64,000 nt of DNA, from assembly GCA_002914805.1 (NCBI GenBank), contig JXTB01000185.1, forward strand, positions 406,406 to 470,405, read 5' to 3'. The DNA comes from Parasponia andersonii (Eukaryota; Streptophyta; Magnoliopsida; Rosales; Cannabaceae). The position numbers and the translations under genes are program-made. Position 1 is the stretch's first letter, and the number at the start of each line of letters is the position of its first letter. This document shows, piece after piece, positions 10,329-22,933 of the stretch. The notes beneath the pieces are model-generated. The model searched no databases. It saw only the letters and a list, made by a program, of their open reading frames with translations, and was not told the origin of the DNA.

Positions 10329-11801
10329 CCTATAGCATTATAAAATAAAATCCACACTATCTCATTAATTGGTTAAGAAATAAATCAAATAATAAGCTTA
10401 AAAAAACAACTAGGGACAAAAAGTGCTCAAATAATTTACAGTTTCTCCAAAAGGGGTATTGGGACTAATTTTTTCGCTAGAGACTCAATTCATATTCTAA
10501 AATTTTTATTAAAGCTGTAAACAATCTATTTACAATTCACTTTTGGTAAAATAATAAACGATCTATTTATGTTTCGACTCTTTTAATGAAATCGTATAAC
10601 ACTTTTTTACAATTCAGTATTTTTAAGTAATTTTGGAAAAACCTTGCCAATTTAATCAACAAAGTGGTTCGTTGTCTATGTTGATTTCTAAAAGATCACT
10701 CGTTTGTCTTTCGGCACATAAAAAATTTAACACAAGAATAAAAATTTGGGAAAAAGTTACAGCCTAATATTATTCATATCAACCATGACTCGAAAAATAA
10801 AAAGAATGAAACTCATGTCTAGAAATTTAAAAACATAGAGAGACGAAATCAGAAACCATAAAGATCATCACTGGAGGAAGCTTAGGGACAAAGACAATAT
10901 ATTTGTATCAGTATTATACGACATAATAATGAAAGATTAACTACAATACTACACTTTAAGATTAAGAAAAAGGGAATTCCAATAAAGAGAGATAAAGGTT
11001 TTAGTGGGTATTTGAGATTGGAAAAGTGGGAGCTTCTTTCAGCTGCTTTGGATTCAACTCAATCTATGCCATTATAAAAACCATAACAAGAAACTTATAC
11101 AATTTATAGAGATAAATTACAAACAAGAATTTAATTCAAATTGCTTACAAATAAATGTTATTGATCAAGAAAAATGAGCAATTCTAATTGTAAACAAATT
11201 GTTTATAAATTCACAAAAGTGCCAAATCCTAAACAAAAACCTCATATATTTCTAAAAAAAAAAACAAAAACAAATCAAAAATCAAGAATATACACAAGAA
11301 AAAACCTAAAATTTTACAAAAATCAAGAGAATACTAACCAAAAACTTCAAAATGCAGAAAAGAAAGGCCAAAATGCAATTAAAAAAAAAACACCAAACCG
11401 AAATGCAGAAAAAAAAATTCTTCAAACCAAACAAAAAATGAAATAATACCTCAATAACCAACCAAAAAAGACCAAAAGAAGAAGATGAATCATTCAGAGA
11501 GGGCTATAGCGAGAGATGAAACCATCAAAGAGAAGAAAGAGATTGAATGTGACCAAAAGAAGGAGAAAAAGAAAGTGATAAAAGAAGGAAGAGAGAGTCT
11601 TCGTTGGGTTGAAGAGAACTGCAGAAGATAAGAGAAAAGAGAGACCAAAGACTCTAGAGAGAAACAAATTGGGTTGAGGAAATTGACCCAAGGGCAAAAT
11701 TGGTAAAACATTTAAAAAATGGATACCAATTTATCGGACAAAATAAAACGGGTAATTTGGATGTGCCCAACCCAAAAAAGGGCACTAGGTCTAATTTCCA
11801 C

Positions 11802-11810
11802 ACTAATTAA
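11802..11810. repeat. Right target-site duplication of the MULE (9 bp)
   Basis: ACTAATTAA, matching 8062-8070 at 8 of 9 bases. Confidence 0.75.
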
Positions 11811-13815
11811 AGTAATTAATTGAGCTTATGATATATCTATATTCCTATTAATTTATGGTGCAAACTAATTATGTGTAGAAGCTCAGGGTCGTCCATTACG
11901 AGTGATGGACCTATCATGAATTAGATACAATTAATGAAGGATATGATCCCTAAGATACACAACATTAAAAAAAGAGTTGAAAATTGTCGTACAGTTTTTC
12001 TAAAATCGTTATGACAACTTCTCTTCTTCCTTATCCATAGAGAAACTAAGGCAAAAAAAAAAAAGAATTCTTGTTCTGTATTCTTAGAAGTCCAATGACC
12101 CAAATTTTATTGCACCATGGATTCCGGTACGCAGTTCTACTAAATCCCTTCCTTCTAATTTCAATATATATGTTTGATAATTTACATGTGAATCCTGTTA
12201 TATGTATGGTTTATGGTCTATATAATAGTGATGGGTGTTCATATGGATTATGAACCATTGTATGTTTTATGCTTAATTATTGTGAAGTTTAATCCAAAAC
12301 TGCCTACTTGGCTTGGGCTTGAGATAGAGCTATTCGGTTCAGTTCCTCCCCAGCTCCAATCTAGATAACCATGGTTCTCAAAGCTTCTGAAAATATTGGT
12401 GAATACCCAAGAGTGGCAAGCTTTATTTTCTTGGCCAGCTCAAGAGATTATTTCAACAGATTTGCGGACTCTCTGATATCCTTTAATCCTATTCCTTCCT
12501 CAGATTAAAAAGTGGCCTGCTTTCTTCCGTGTACCAAATAGTCAAAGATTACCCGCTAAATAAAAGCAGGAAGGCCAGTATTTCTCTACCACAAAGCTCT
12601 ACGCCTATATCTCTTTTAGTTCAAGTAGGAAGACTAATAAATCACATGCTAAGTCCTAAACGTGAATCAAATTGAAAAAATAAATAAATAAATCAGGAAA
12701 ACGGATCATATTTGTCCTAGATGTGAATTACATGCTACCACTTGCTTCTCCTCTATAATTTTAATATCATTTAATGAAAAAGATTAAAAAGGGAAAACAA
12801 ACACCAACAATTGAAACTTCGTGAGCTTTTACGAGTGCTTTTGGTGATGGTGAAGCTAGATAGAAGACCCTGTTTTTCGCATTTTCTTTCCAACTTACAG
12901 TTAAATAATCCACCATTTGTCACATAAGCAGTAACTTTTGGAGAATTTTCTTACGATTTTTCTCTCCAAAACCAGACTTTATGGACAAATTTTCTTAACT
13001 CGTAAGTAATTCCAACAAAGCACTATGGAGTGTAGCAAAATCCATAGCAGAATAATAAGTAAAGAAGTTAACATCGATTCCCAGTCAAATGATTTCAAAC
13101 ACCCCTCAAAAATCGAGCACTAAGAATAGCATATGATAAAATATTCTTAGTGCTATATATATTTGGCATAAAATACATGCTAATTTTTTTTTTCCCCTGA
13201 ATTTTGCATGTCATTAGAAACACTTTTTTTTTTTTTTTTCCTTTTTTGTTCGAATACTAAAATTTGGCACCAGCAGTATCAGTTAGTTGCCCTCTAAGTA
13301 AAAAAGAATGACGAAATTTTTTTATTTTAGGGCTTCTTTTTCAGGTAATTTGCTGCAAAAATCTTCACCATTTGGCTTCTTTGGTATTTAGGTCCTCATC
13401 CTTTAATTTCCCGTTAGATGTCTAAAATAAACTTGCGTTATTTTTGTTATGTAAAGTGAAGGAGACAAACTAAAGTCATAGGTGGTCACAGTTGTCGGCA
13501 TAGATGGTAACCAATTTATTCAAATGCGCAATCCTAGCTTCACTTTTTTCACAGCTAAAAATATAAATAAATAAGTCCAGATTTTCAGTACTTTGTTTTT
13601 GTAAAATATAATATGAATTTTCAAAGCACATATGCTATAACCAAGCTTTAAGATTATCAGTTGAAATTCCATGGCCACAAAGATCATAGCAATATAGTAT
13701 GAAATAATATTAACCAAATGCAGCCGTCCACAAGTATTCTACAGACCATGATCATGATGGGTATACCTTACTTATCTGTGAAACAACATACAAAATTACT
13801 TAATACTCAAAGCCA
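11811..13815. other. Intergenic, no gene recognised
   Basis: About 2 kb of AT-rich DNA with poly-T tracts near 13180-13245. The slightly GC-richer stretch at 12290-12620 has no frame I can recognise. It forms the 3' flank of the beta-glucosidase gene. Confidence 0.5.
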
Positions 13816-16800
13816 CTAAGATGGAAGATTTAACAAATTTTCTTCAGATTTAATAACTTGTACCCGATCAACCATAGTTTTACTCTTTAGAAACTGAGAG
13901 AACCAGTGAGCTGAGAGCTTGGGATATCTTTTCAATTCTGGGTCGTCCACATCTACACGGACTAAACCAGCTGTGTATTTGAAACCTTCAAACAACTCGA
14001 ATACGTCCAAGAAAGACCACACGAAGTACCCTCTTGTGTTTGATCCATTCCTTTGGAAAAAAAATTTGAAGGACAGTTACATAACAACAAGAAATGAACA
14101 AGCAATATATACAATTAGCTTAAACACAATACTATAAAGCTACAAATGTATGTGTGCCGAAACAAAATTACTAAAGGTTCAAAAAAAATGTTGGAAAACT
14201 ACGTTAAATAGACCTTTTAAAAAAGTAGGCTTTAGAAAATAGACTTATTTTTAATCCTTATCAATCAAAATAGACCTTTTAATGGTCTAGCAAGGTGTCT
14301 AGTGTGGTTGAGTTATAAAAAAAGGTCTATTTCAAAACACATTATCAAAAAGTGTTAATTTTGCAATAGACCCAAAAATGTCAAAGACATATGAATCAAT
14401 GATTTATCAAAAAACAGGTAATGATCATTTTCAGTTATGATGCATGTTTATATGCACAAACATGATTAGTCATTAAAATTGCATACCTCATGGCATTCAG
14501 GACACCTCCTATGTATGCTTGTACATATTCCAGTCTAGAAGTGTCTTCTAACGATGAAGTTCGAAGCATTTGCTGACCTGATTAACATGTATGCCGCCAG
14601 GTTACCAGACAATCGTTTTTTTTTTATAAAAGGAAATATTAATGAGAAAAGAAAAAGAATGGATACCAAACTAAAGCAAAAACTAATTGAAGAATAGAGG
14701 GAGAGACCATTCTCATAAATAAAGACGGGAGGGTTTCCATATACTTGCTTCAAATAGTCTAAAACTCCTTCCAGACCCCAAGGCTGAATAGGAATCTGAG
14801 TTAATACAATCAGACTAATTCGGTTAGTGCTATATATAGACAAATGGAGGACTAATATAGGAGTAAATACTAACTCATACCCCATAGTCTGTTACATCAT
14901 AATCCCCTGCAGCCACAACCAAAAGTGGGCTAGTTAGGATAAAGTCTTGTTTTCTGTCTTTGCAAGCAAATGAAATGAAGGACTTGGGGAAGTATAAGAC
15001 ATTTATATAATAGTTTAACACCACATCAAAGTTCAACACTTCAACTACTTGTGGAACTTTTAAAATGAAAAGCGCAAATTAGGGTGACCTTTGGTACTAA
15101 CTATTAAGGACAAAGTAACAGTGGATTGCGGTTACTGAGTTTCAGTTGTTAATAACATACTTATAATTGTCACTGCTTTATCTGAATCGAAGTCTCTTAG
15201 CTCCGCCATTAGGCTAGTAGGATTGTCCTTAATCTTGCAGGTAGTGTAATGTATTACTCCTATGAAATCAAAGGCACCCTTAACCATTGTGGACTCGAGT
15301 TTTGTAAAGTTCGGAATTCTTGAGCCAGCATTTTCCTTCATAATCTTGGGGTAGTCCCCAAACACCAAGGGATCAAGAACCCTGCAAAGAAATGCAGATA
15401 TCATGAGCTAATTTGTCGAAAGCCGCTCTTTTAGATGAAAAGTTGAAACCACAATAACAACAATAAACAAAGTTAGAAAAGAAATTTACAACTACCGAAT
15501 TAAAGTACTACTTTACCAGCCAAAAAGAAAATCGTTGGCTCTTTGAGTCGCAATAATGTCTTCTTTTGCTTCCGTGAATGGAACACTAAAATAAGCATAG
15601 ACGGTGAGGCCTATAAACCCATGTTGCCTGGCCTGCATCATAACGAGTACTTGGTTCAAAACCAAAATCCTTAGAAGAATTGCCAAAGCTGACATTAAGG
15701 AATTGCACCATTGTGGAGTGAAGTTATAACAAAATCTTAAGCACAAGCATATTGACAAACAAACAATACTAATTGAGCCATATATATATTTACAATATAT
15801 ACTATAATTTAAGTGAAGAGTATAAAGTTTTACCTGATAGTTTTTCCTATACAATCTTACAACTGATGCATGAGCCAATAAAATATGATGAACTACCATA
15901 TAAGGCTCGGTTGAGGAGTTGCCTCTACTGCAGTTTGTGACACCGAAGGGTGGAGAACATCGTCGAGGGGGCGCGATTCCTGTGTCGTAACTGCCATCCC
16001 CAAAAATATTGGGCTCATTCACTGTAGTCCAGTATTGAACCCTGTCTCCAAACTCTCTGAAGCACACATCAGCATATTGAATGAAGTCCTTCCTGCAACA
16101 ATAGGTGTATGTAGTTGAAAATTTAAGATCAATTATATGGTCATATTTATTAATCATAAGTTTAGTCAAAGAAAAAAAGAATTTAGACTTTTAGATCCGT
16201 ACACCATCTTTCGACTAACCCATCCGCCATACTCATCTTCAAGTGCCTGTGGATGATCATAGTTGACCAAAGTAACATGAGGTTGTATTCCTATTTGGTA
16301 ATGAGACATGGCAACAACAATAATGTCAATAGAATTGATTACTAATTTCAATTGAGAAAGCAAATTAATGTAGCAGCTTATCCATATGATTATGCAAAAA
16401 TTAATTTTGCTTTAATCATGTCTAAGTAGTTCATCAATGAGATTATTGTAGTATTCTAAACCCTTTAGATTCACAGGTCCTCTTCCATCTGAAAATAAAA
16501 AACATCAAAAATTAACTACGAAAAAAAAAATAAACTAAAACAAAAACAAATACCACAACTTTTAGACATGGCAAACTAAGGTACCAAAATAGACTTGATT
16601 TTAAATGGCTTATTGGTATAATATAACCGATTGGGAAACCAGACTTTTTGAAAGTGATTTTAAGCAAAATACCTCTTTTTTTAAAAAAAGCAAAAATTGC
16701 AGAATAGTATTTTTTGGATGATCAAGAGTGGTGGTCTAGAATAACTTAAAAAAGTTTCTTTCGTAAATATATTTGATTATTTTTTTATTTTTTTTCCTTG

Positions 16801-18428
16801 ATGTATATTGTATACCATTTGTCTTACTTTTCCTTATAATTTAAAGGTTACATAAATGCCTCATTTACTCTTAACCTGATTTAAAAATGTCCCCTAAACT
16901 TTCAAATTGTTCTAAAATTCCCCCCTTCAACGAGTTTTTTATGGACATAAATTTTTATTTTGACACTTTTACCCTTTTAGAGAGTAAAGTGATATAGCTA
17001 GTTATTCGAAGAGTAAAAATTAAAAAAAAAATTCCTGAATTTCATTTCTTACGAAATTAAAAAAAAAAAGTTAACTTACTTTGTTAAATTTTTATTTCTA
17101 TTTATTTTACCATGGTCAAATTCAATTAGTCAGTTTGGATGCTAAAAAATAAAATAGTATAAAGGCTATGACTTCACTTAGTTAAATTTTCTTTCTTTTT
17201 CTTGTTACTTTGGTCAGTAAGAAGAAAATGAATAGTTTGTTTGGTATTTTATTGTTGTCCTTGCCTATTTTGTATATATTTTTAATTTATTTCCCTCTAG
17301 AGTCTAGTATGCTCCGATAATTTGTGTTAGCCAAATAATTAAATGCATATTTATAGCTTGTTTTCATTTTTATTTGAGAACAATTATTTTTATTTTGTCT
17401 TTATAAGTAAATTGATATTAGAGTTTTTTTTTTTTTTGGTCATGTTCGCCCTTCGAATACGTGTTTGGTATAACTTTAACCCTAATAATGATTTAAAGCA
17501 TTAGAGTAAAACTTTCTATCTATAAAAAAAGCCAACTAAAGGGGGCATTTTTAAAACAAGATTATGCGGCATATGTGGCACTTTTTTTTATTATAAGCAA
17601 CAAAATGAGACGTATAATAAAGGGGCAAAAATGAAAAAATATATATAATATATAAACTTTGGTAAGATAGTTGGAATGTCTAACATAATCCAATCATAAA
17701 TAAGGGGCTGCAACTTTGGTTAACATACTTGGAACGAGTCTTGACCACGATATAGAAAATCTGTAGGCATCAAGGCCCAAGTCCGCCATGAGTTGTACAT
17801 CTTGCTGAGAATCATACCCATGAAAAAACGATCTTAGTATATAACATCTAAAGTTAATAATTGACTCCTTGTTACTTTTTTTTTCTTAACGCTAATCTAA
17901 AAGCATTATAACTTTTACTTCTTTCTAACACGAAAAAATACTAATTGGTCCCTATTTCATTAAAAATGTCTTCTAACTAAAATATATGTATATATATTCT
18001 TATTCTGATAATTTATACAAACATGTCCAAAAAATTTTTAAAAATTTTAAAAATCATGTCTAACATGGTCTTATATGTAAAAGAAACACCTTGTACTTGT
18101 GGTACTGATCGCATGCAACGTCTCCATTGTCCCCATGTGCATACCCTGAAATTTAAGTCTAAATATTAGACCTTTGAAAGGAAAAAAATAAAAAATAATA
18201 AAAAAGAAAGGAGAAAAAATTGAATATGCGTGTAGTATGAATGCTCCTATTAAACAAATTTTTAGATCAGTACAATCATGACAAATGCAGAGGAAATAAA
18301 AAATAATAAAACAAGAAGCTTATAAGGAGAAAATAAGAGAGAGAGGAAGAACAAGAAAAATGACCGGCGTGGGCGAAGGTATCCCAAATGCTGGGTGTTC
18401 TACCATCTTCATTTGCTGCTCCCTCCAC
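13816..18428 (-). pseudogene. GH1 beta-glucosidase, exons 2-13; first exon not found
   Basis: Twelve exons on the minus strand join in one frame: 18428-18365, 18145-18090, 17804-17729, 16488-16417, 16290-16203, 16092-15834, 15632-15517, 15381-15161, 14906-14881, 14795-14708, 14577-14487, 14050-13816. They encode 463 residues from VEGAANEDGR to the C-terminus, matching the 13-exon plan of plant GH1 genes. The acid/base motif TVNEPN and the nucleophile motif YENG are both intact, as are WSFLDVFELFEGFKY and RYPKLSAHWF. The family hydrolyses beta-glucosides by a double-displacement mechanism. Exon 1 (signal peptide and the G-TSAYQ block) should lie above 18428, but a Tat retrotransposon starts 78 bp away and no exon 1 is seen beyond it. 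The donor of the exon ending at 16417 is AT instead of GT; retention would give a stop within two codons. Probably a pseudogene, otherwise well preserved. Confidence 0.85.
16489..17728. other. Enlarged intron of the GH1 gene
   Basis: At 1.24 kb this is the longest intron inside the retained gene. It holds AT-rich interspersed DNA with several sentences of low-complexity sequence (for example CCCCTAAACTTTCAAATTGT near 16892) but no frame or termini I can assign. Confidence 0.5.
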
Positions 18429-18505
18429 CTTTAAATTAATCCTAATCATTTTAATTCTCCCATCTTTGAAATTGTACTATCATTTAAACATAATATATAT
18501 GTAAC

Positions 18506-19178
18506 TGTTGATGGAGGTTTTATCAACAATAAATTTAGAAAAAATTAAGAGATGTGGCTTGTGTGTGTTGGGTTATTAATCAAAGCAAATAAAAAGAGAG
18601 GATTTTATAGTGGTTCAGCCCTAAAAAAGATGAGCTTACGTCCACTATTTTTCACTATTTTATAGAGAATTACAAGCACTCAAAGTTACAATATCTCGTC
18701 TGGAAATCTATCTCAAATTGGGAGTCGGAATTTCGAAGTCTGAAAATTAGAAAATTGGAAAAGTTGAATCCCTTTCTCTGGAACATTGAGTCTCCTTTAT
18801 ATAGGTGAGGGTAACACAATGTTCCTAATTGTGAAAACGGATAACTATACAATCGGGTAATACAATTCAAGTAACAACATAATTGGATAACCACTCAAAA
18901 CAGGTAACTGGTTGATCATAAATAGAGGACTTCTGTTTCCCTTTCCTTGCAGGTTTCCTGTTTGACGAAGTATAGACTTGTTTCCCTTTTCTTTCGGAAG
19001 AGGTCGCCCACAACCTATACAGAGAAGGTCGCATATAACTTATACAAAAGAGGTAATACGACTACACAGAGGAGGTCGCATATAACCTAAGCGGAAGAGG
19101 TCGCACATAACTAACACGGAGGAGGTCGAACTTAACCCTTACTTATGCGACCTAACATAGGATTTAGACCGCACAACA
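18506..19178 (-). repeat. Tat element 3' LTR
   Basis: 673 bp bounded by TGTTG and CAACA. On the minus strand a TATATAAA box lies at 18803-18796, so transcription of a full element would start within the LTR near 18770. The block around 19000-19140 contains several imperfect copies of a GAGGTCGCAYATAACYTA unit. Confidence 0.9.
18995..19145. repeat. Short tandem repeats in the Tat LTR
   Basis: About six imperfect copies of a 24-30 bp unit with core GAGGTCGCATATAACYTA, lying in the U3 part of the LTR read on the minus strand. Repeats upstream of a TATA box in U3 are often enhancer-like, but no function is shown here. Confidence 0.7.
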
Positions 19179-19194
19179 ATTGCCCCCCAGCTCT
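19179..19194 (-). other. Polypurine tract of the Tat element
   Basis: On the minus strand AGAGCTGGGGGGCAAT directly precedes the LTR start TGTTGTGC, the expected position of the plus-strand primer site for reverse transcription. Confidence 0.8.
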
Positions 19195-19546
19195 ATTAGT
19201 TCTTTAGGATAAAATGGAGCTTCCTTTTAACGTGCGATCTTAAAAATGCGATATCATGACCTAAACTTGAGATCTTTGAAGAGTCGAAGGGTCGCCAGAT
19301 TTCAAATCCAATCTCTTAAGATCACGCGTATCTTTTTCTGACGGACAGAAACACGTGTAGCATTTTCTGAGAAAGAGCAGAATTCAAGGAAGTCTAATGA
19401 TACCAACCATTGTTTTTAAATCAAATCTTTTCAAATTTTAAACAATTCTGATTTTTCGGAAAGAATCAAATCCCACATAAACTTCGGCCTTCAGATCTAA
19501 AAATCAAATTCTTTGATCTACGGCTATGATTTAACGGTGCTTGGAG

Positions 19547-19554
19547 TATAAATA
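19547..19554 (+). promoter_or_regulatory. TATA box of the antisense gene in the Tat element
   Basis: TATAAATA on the plus strand, preceded by CTTGGAG, followed about 170 bp later by a splice donor (AAAG|GTTAG, exon end 19719) and then by the plus-strand reading frames from 20105. It points away from the retrotransposon's own transcription. Confidence 0.6.
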
Positions 19555-20104
19555 TCGGAAACCAATCTGTTTCTGCTTTATTTCACTGTTTCCATCTTCT
19601 CAGAAAATATCGAAGCTTCAGAGAACCCTAAAGCGCCGTTTCGTCCTTCAGCTCGCTCAATCGTAGTTTCTTCTCTGACGAAGTTCAAACCATCTCAAGT
19701 CCTCCGCTTTTGAATAAAGGTTAGTTCATTTCTTCCCTTATTTCTTCTGTTCTTGAAAAAATAATTTCAATTTTTAGGAATAGATACTCATCCCACATTG
19801 AAGTGATATGAGAATTATTTTTTATCCCCCTCTTTCAGTCCGTAGGGTAGACTTACTAGATAATAACCAGAAACGAACTTGTGAAAAGAATTTCTAGGGT
19901 CTGATACCCTATTTTATTTCCCAACGAACTGCTCGAACATTTATTTTCTGACGAACTACTCGAACAATTTTTACGAATCCGTAGACCTCTTAGGAAAGAG
20001 CTTGCTTGTTAGTACAATCCTAGAATGAATACCCAAAGTGCTTGTCATAGTGAGAATTCTAGATGCTCGTATAGGACTAAACCCATCTGTATATTTCTTT
20101 TCGG

Positions 20105-22275
20105 ATGTCTAGTAGTGAGGAATTTGAGGAAGGGAATGCGTTTTCTGGAGAATTTGACCCGAGTTTTAGCTCCATTAACCTTGAAGACTATCTTGAGCTA
20201 GAACCCGAGATAGAAATAACAGGGGCCAGACAGAGTAGTCCTCGAATAGGCGATCTCCTCCAGGATCAGTGGCCCAGACATATCAGGGATGCCCCTTCAT
20301 TTTCATCTGGCTACCAATACGTAGAAGGGAATTGATCATGTACCAATGTAAGGACGAACTGCACATCGAACAAACTCAGTAAAATTGTGAGCAGCTATAA
20401 AATCGCCATACCCCTTCGTCTACCTATGGAATTTAACCGACCACACACTTTCCTACATGGACTCGCTTCTTTTTCTGAGGCAGTCCTCAATTGTGGCGTG
20501 TATCTCCCACTCCATCTGTATATAAAATCGATTATTGATTACTATGGGGTCGTCATTTTTCAATTGACCCCTAATACCTATAGATATATGGTCGGTTTGT
20601 ATATACTGTACCATAAATTAGATTTAGAAATCCCTTCACCTGAAGAATTCGCTTGGTTCTACCAAGTGAAATCAAATCCGTCAGATCTTGGCTTCTTCTA
20701 TGCGAGCAAATGGTCGAACCAGGCAATAAAAACGATCTACGGGATTCGCAACAACATGGAAAAATGGAAAAATCTATTTTTCCATTTTGACTATGCAGCT
20801 AACGGCTTCTTTCAGAATCCTGGTAGGTAGTCTTCCAATTTATCGCCTTGTTTCTATGTTTACTCTTATACTGATCGTATTCGAATGTCATCGCAGATAA
20901 CAGGGATCGACCCGGACTCTCCAGGGAACAGCTCGCAAGGGTATATAAAATCAACGACCTTCCAATTGACGAATTTAATTGGAAGGTACTAGGTACTTCG
21001 AATAACCTGGTCGCTTGCGGTCTGCTTCCAAAGGGTGCCGCATTCCCAGACCCCCCAGTTCTCTCGTCTAAGCCATCGAGCTCGAAGAAGAAGCCAAGAA
21101 AAAGGACGGATTTAGGTGCCTCGTCTTCAAGAATTAGAAAACGAAAAGCACCAGCCACACTTCCACGCTCAGAACCTTCATCTCCAAAGACAGTGTCACC
21201 ACCAGCTCCTCAACCAGCTCCACAAGAAGAAGGTAATTACACGTTCATTCTAATTACCCTTATACTATATTTCCTCGCTCACTAACATATCTGTACAGAG
21301 ATGGTCATTGGTAGCGGCTTGCGAGCACCACCTTCAACTCTCGGGTCCATGGCAAAAACCAAAACACCCGAGAGTACCCCGCCATCAAAAGGGAAGAAGA
21401 AGGTCGACAGCTTGAAGAAGAGAAAAATTGCCTTCGAGGACTTCCCAGCAAGCTCGCCTCTGCCATAAACTCAGGCAGCGAGTCATCCTGAACCCCCCAC
21501 CGAGGCTGCCACTTCTTCGGAACCGACCTTGGAAGATAAGGGTGAAGAGCTCTTCACACTCCTCAACCAATTACCAGAGAAGGCTGGTATGAGCGCAGCC
21601 TTTATTGATCGCTTCACATCTGAGGAAGGTTGGGAGCGGATGAAGCGATGTTCTGCCAAGGTCGCTTTTGGATCTGCGATGAGGATGCTGGCTAATGTAA
21701 GCTTTTCTATCTTCTCCTTCGAGTGTATTCTCTTGGTGTTAATAATTAGAGATTTTTTTTTTCAGACTGCGGCTGCTGCTGTCCTGATGCACGACTCGAT
21801 TCTCGAATGCTTGGAGAAGGCTGAGAAAGTTGAAGAGATAACACAAGCGTTCGAGAACTCAGAAAAAGCTCGGGAGGAGGAGAGAACGGCCTTCAACTTG
21901 GAGAAGCAGCAGATGCTCGAGGACCTAGCCAAGGAGAGACTCGCCAAGAAGAATCTCAAGGAGAAAGTCAAAGAGCTCGAGAAGGTCATTTCTGAGCATC
22001 CGGATCATATGAGGGAAGCGACCACCGAGGCGGTTCACAAAGCTATCGAGGAGTTCAAGGCGACTGAAGTCAAAGAACTCGAAGATAAAGCTAGTGATAT
22101 CGCCTCGTCGACTATCATTTTCAACATTTTCTGCGAGCATCCAAATTTTGACTTCTCCATCCTTGGCGAGGACGTGGTCGAATTCGTGCAACGCTGGAGG
22201 GAGGATACCGCCAAGGCTGGGGATGGCGGCGTGAGCCCTTCTGCATACCTCTTTTTTTTTTTATATTATTCTTAG
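20105..22275 (+). pseudogene. Antisense gene of the Tat element, Transposase_28-like (putative gypsy-type) protein
   Basis: Spliced plus-strand coding pieces: 20105-20335 (acidic N-terminus, MSSSEEFEEG), a shifted segment 20338-20379, then 20390-20822, 20897-21232, 21299-21696 and 21766-22275, with consensus GT-AG borders at each later junction. The 20390-20822 exon (IPLRLPMEFNRPHTF, then YLPLHLYIKSIIDYYGV, QLTPNTYRYMVGLYIL) fits the 'putative gypsy type transposon' domain family. The middle is a basic, Pro/Ser-rich linker (SSSKKKPRKR), probably nuclear-targeting. The last exon is a long coiled coil rich in Glu, Lys and Ala. Defects: a one-base shift near 20380 and an in-frame TAA at 21466. 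Such extra ORFs between integrase and 3' LTR are known in Tat elements; their role is unknown. Confidence 0.75.
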
Positions 22276-22933
22276 AACAATGTGGGCTTGGTCCCCCCTT
22301 CTTTTTTGTGCATGTACGGGAGACTTTCTTTTAATAAATATTATTATTTTTTCCTGTCATATGCTCCTGCAAAATAATGAAAACACAATAGTAATTTTAA
22401 ATAAGTAGTCAATCACAGAGTGATTGATCAGTACGCTTTTAGCGATTTGAATCCGACTAACTTAAAACGAGTTTTAAGCGTTAGGATAGGTTAGGTCGCT
22501 TAAGAAAACAGTTAATACAAGTGATGCAAACTCTAACTGTGTTTCAAAAGTTCCATGTCAAAATAAAATATAGCAATATATCAATTCGAAAAATGAATGA
22601 TTGGCTTAGTTACTTTTCTGTTCGAGGAGGGAAATTGCGTAATACGACATGCTGAGGCATGAAGCGAGGAGAAAATCCTAGGATTTTAAGGAGATTCAGA
22701 TACTTCGACGATCTAAAACCCTGTCTCCTCTAAATGGACGTTTGCATAGTCCCTTAGGAAACAAGTAGGAGATAACATTCTGATTCCACTACCCCCCGAG
22801 TTTTATGGTATCCGAAAACTGCCATAAAACTATAAAAGACGATCGGAAACGATTTGAAGTAATAGTCGAAGAAGTATTATTGACGAATATTAATGAAGAA
22901 GATACAGTAGGCTGTTGAAGATAACATGAAGAT

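Larger units (their letters stand above)
8071..11801. mobile_element. Mutator-like element (MULE), 3.7 kb, internally deleted
   Basis: The ends are inverted copies: GGGGAAATTTGGCC at the left and, on the opposite strand, GTGGAAATTAGACC at the right. A TTACCCGTTTT block and CT-rich subterminal DNA follow on both sides, so the inverted repeats extend roughly 300 bp. A 9-bp direct duplication flanks the element. Inside are three 175-bp tandem repeats (8715-9255), the N-terminus of a transposase-like frame (9364-9613, plus) and the N-terminal half of a DUF1985/Ulp1-type frame (10328-9641, minus). Elements pairing a MuDR-like transposase with an Ulp1-like protease are known in plants (the Kaonashi type). 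The catalytic parts of both genes are absent, so this copy cannot be autonomous. Confidence 0.85.

Noticed and set aside
11174..11446. 90-codon Lys/Asn/Gln-rich frame
   Set aside because: A by-product of A-rich DNA inside the MULE.
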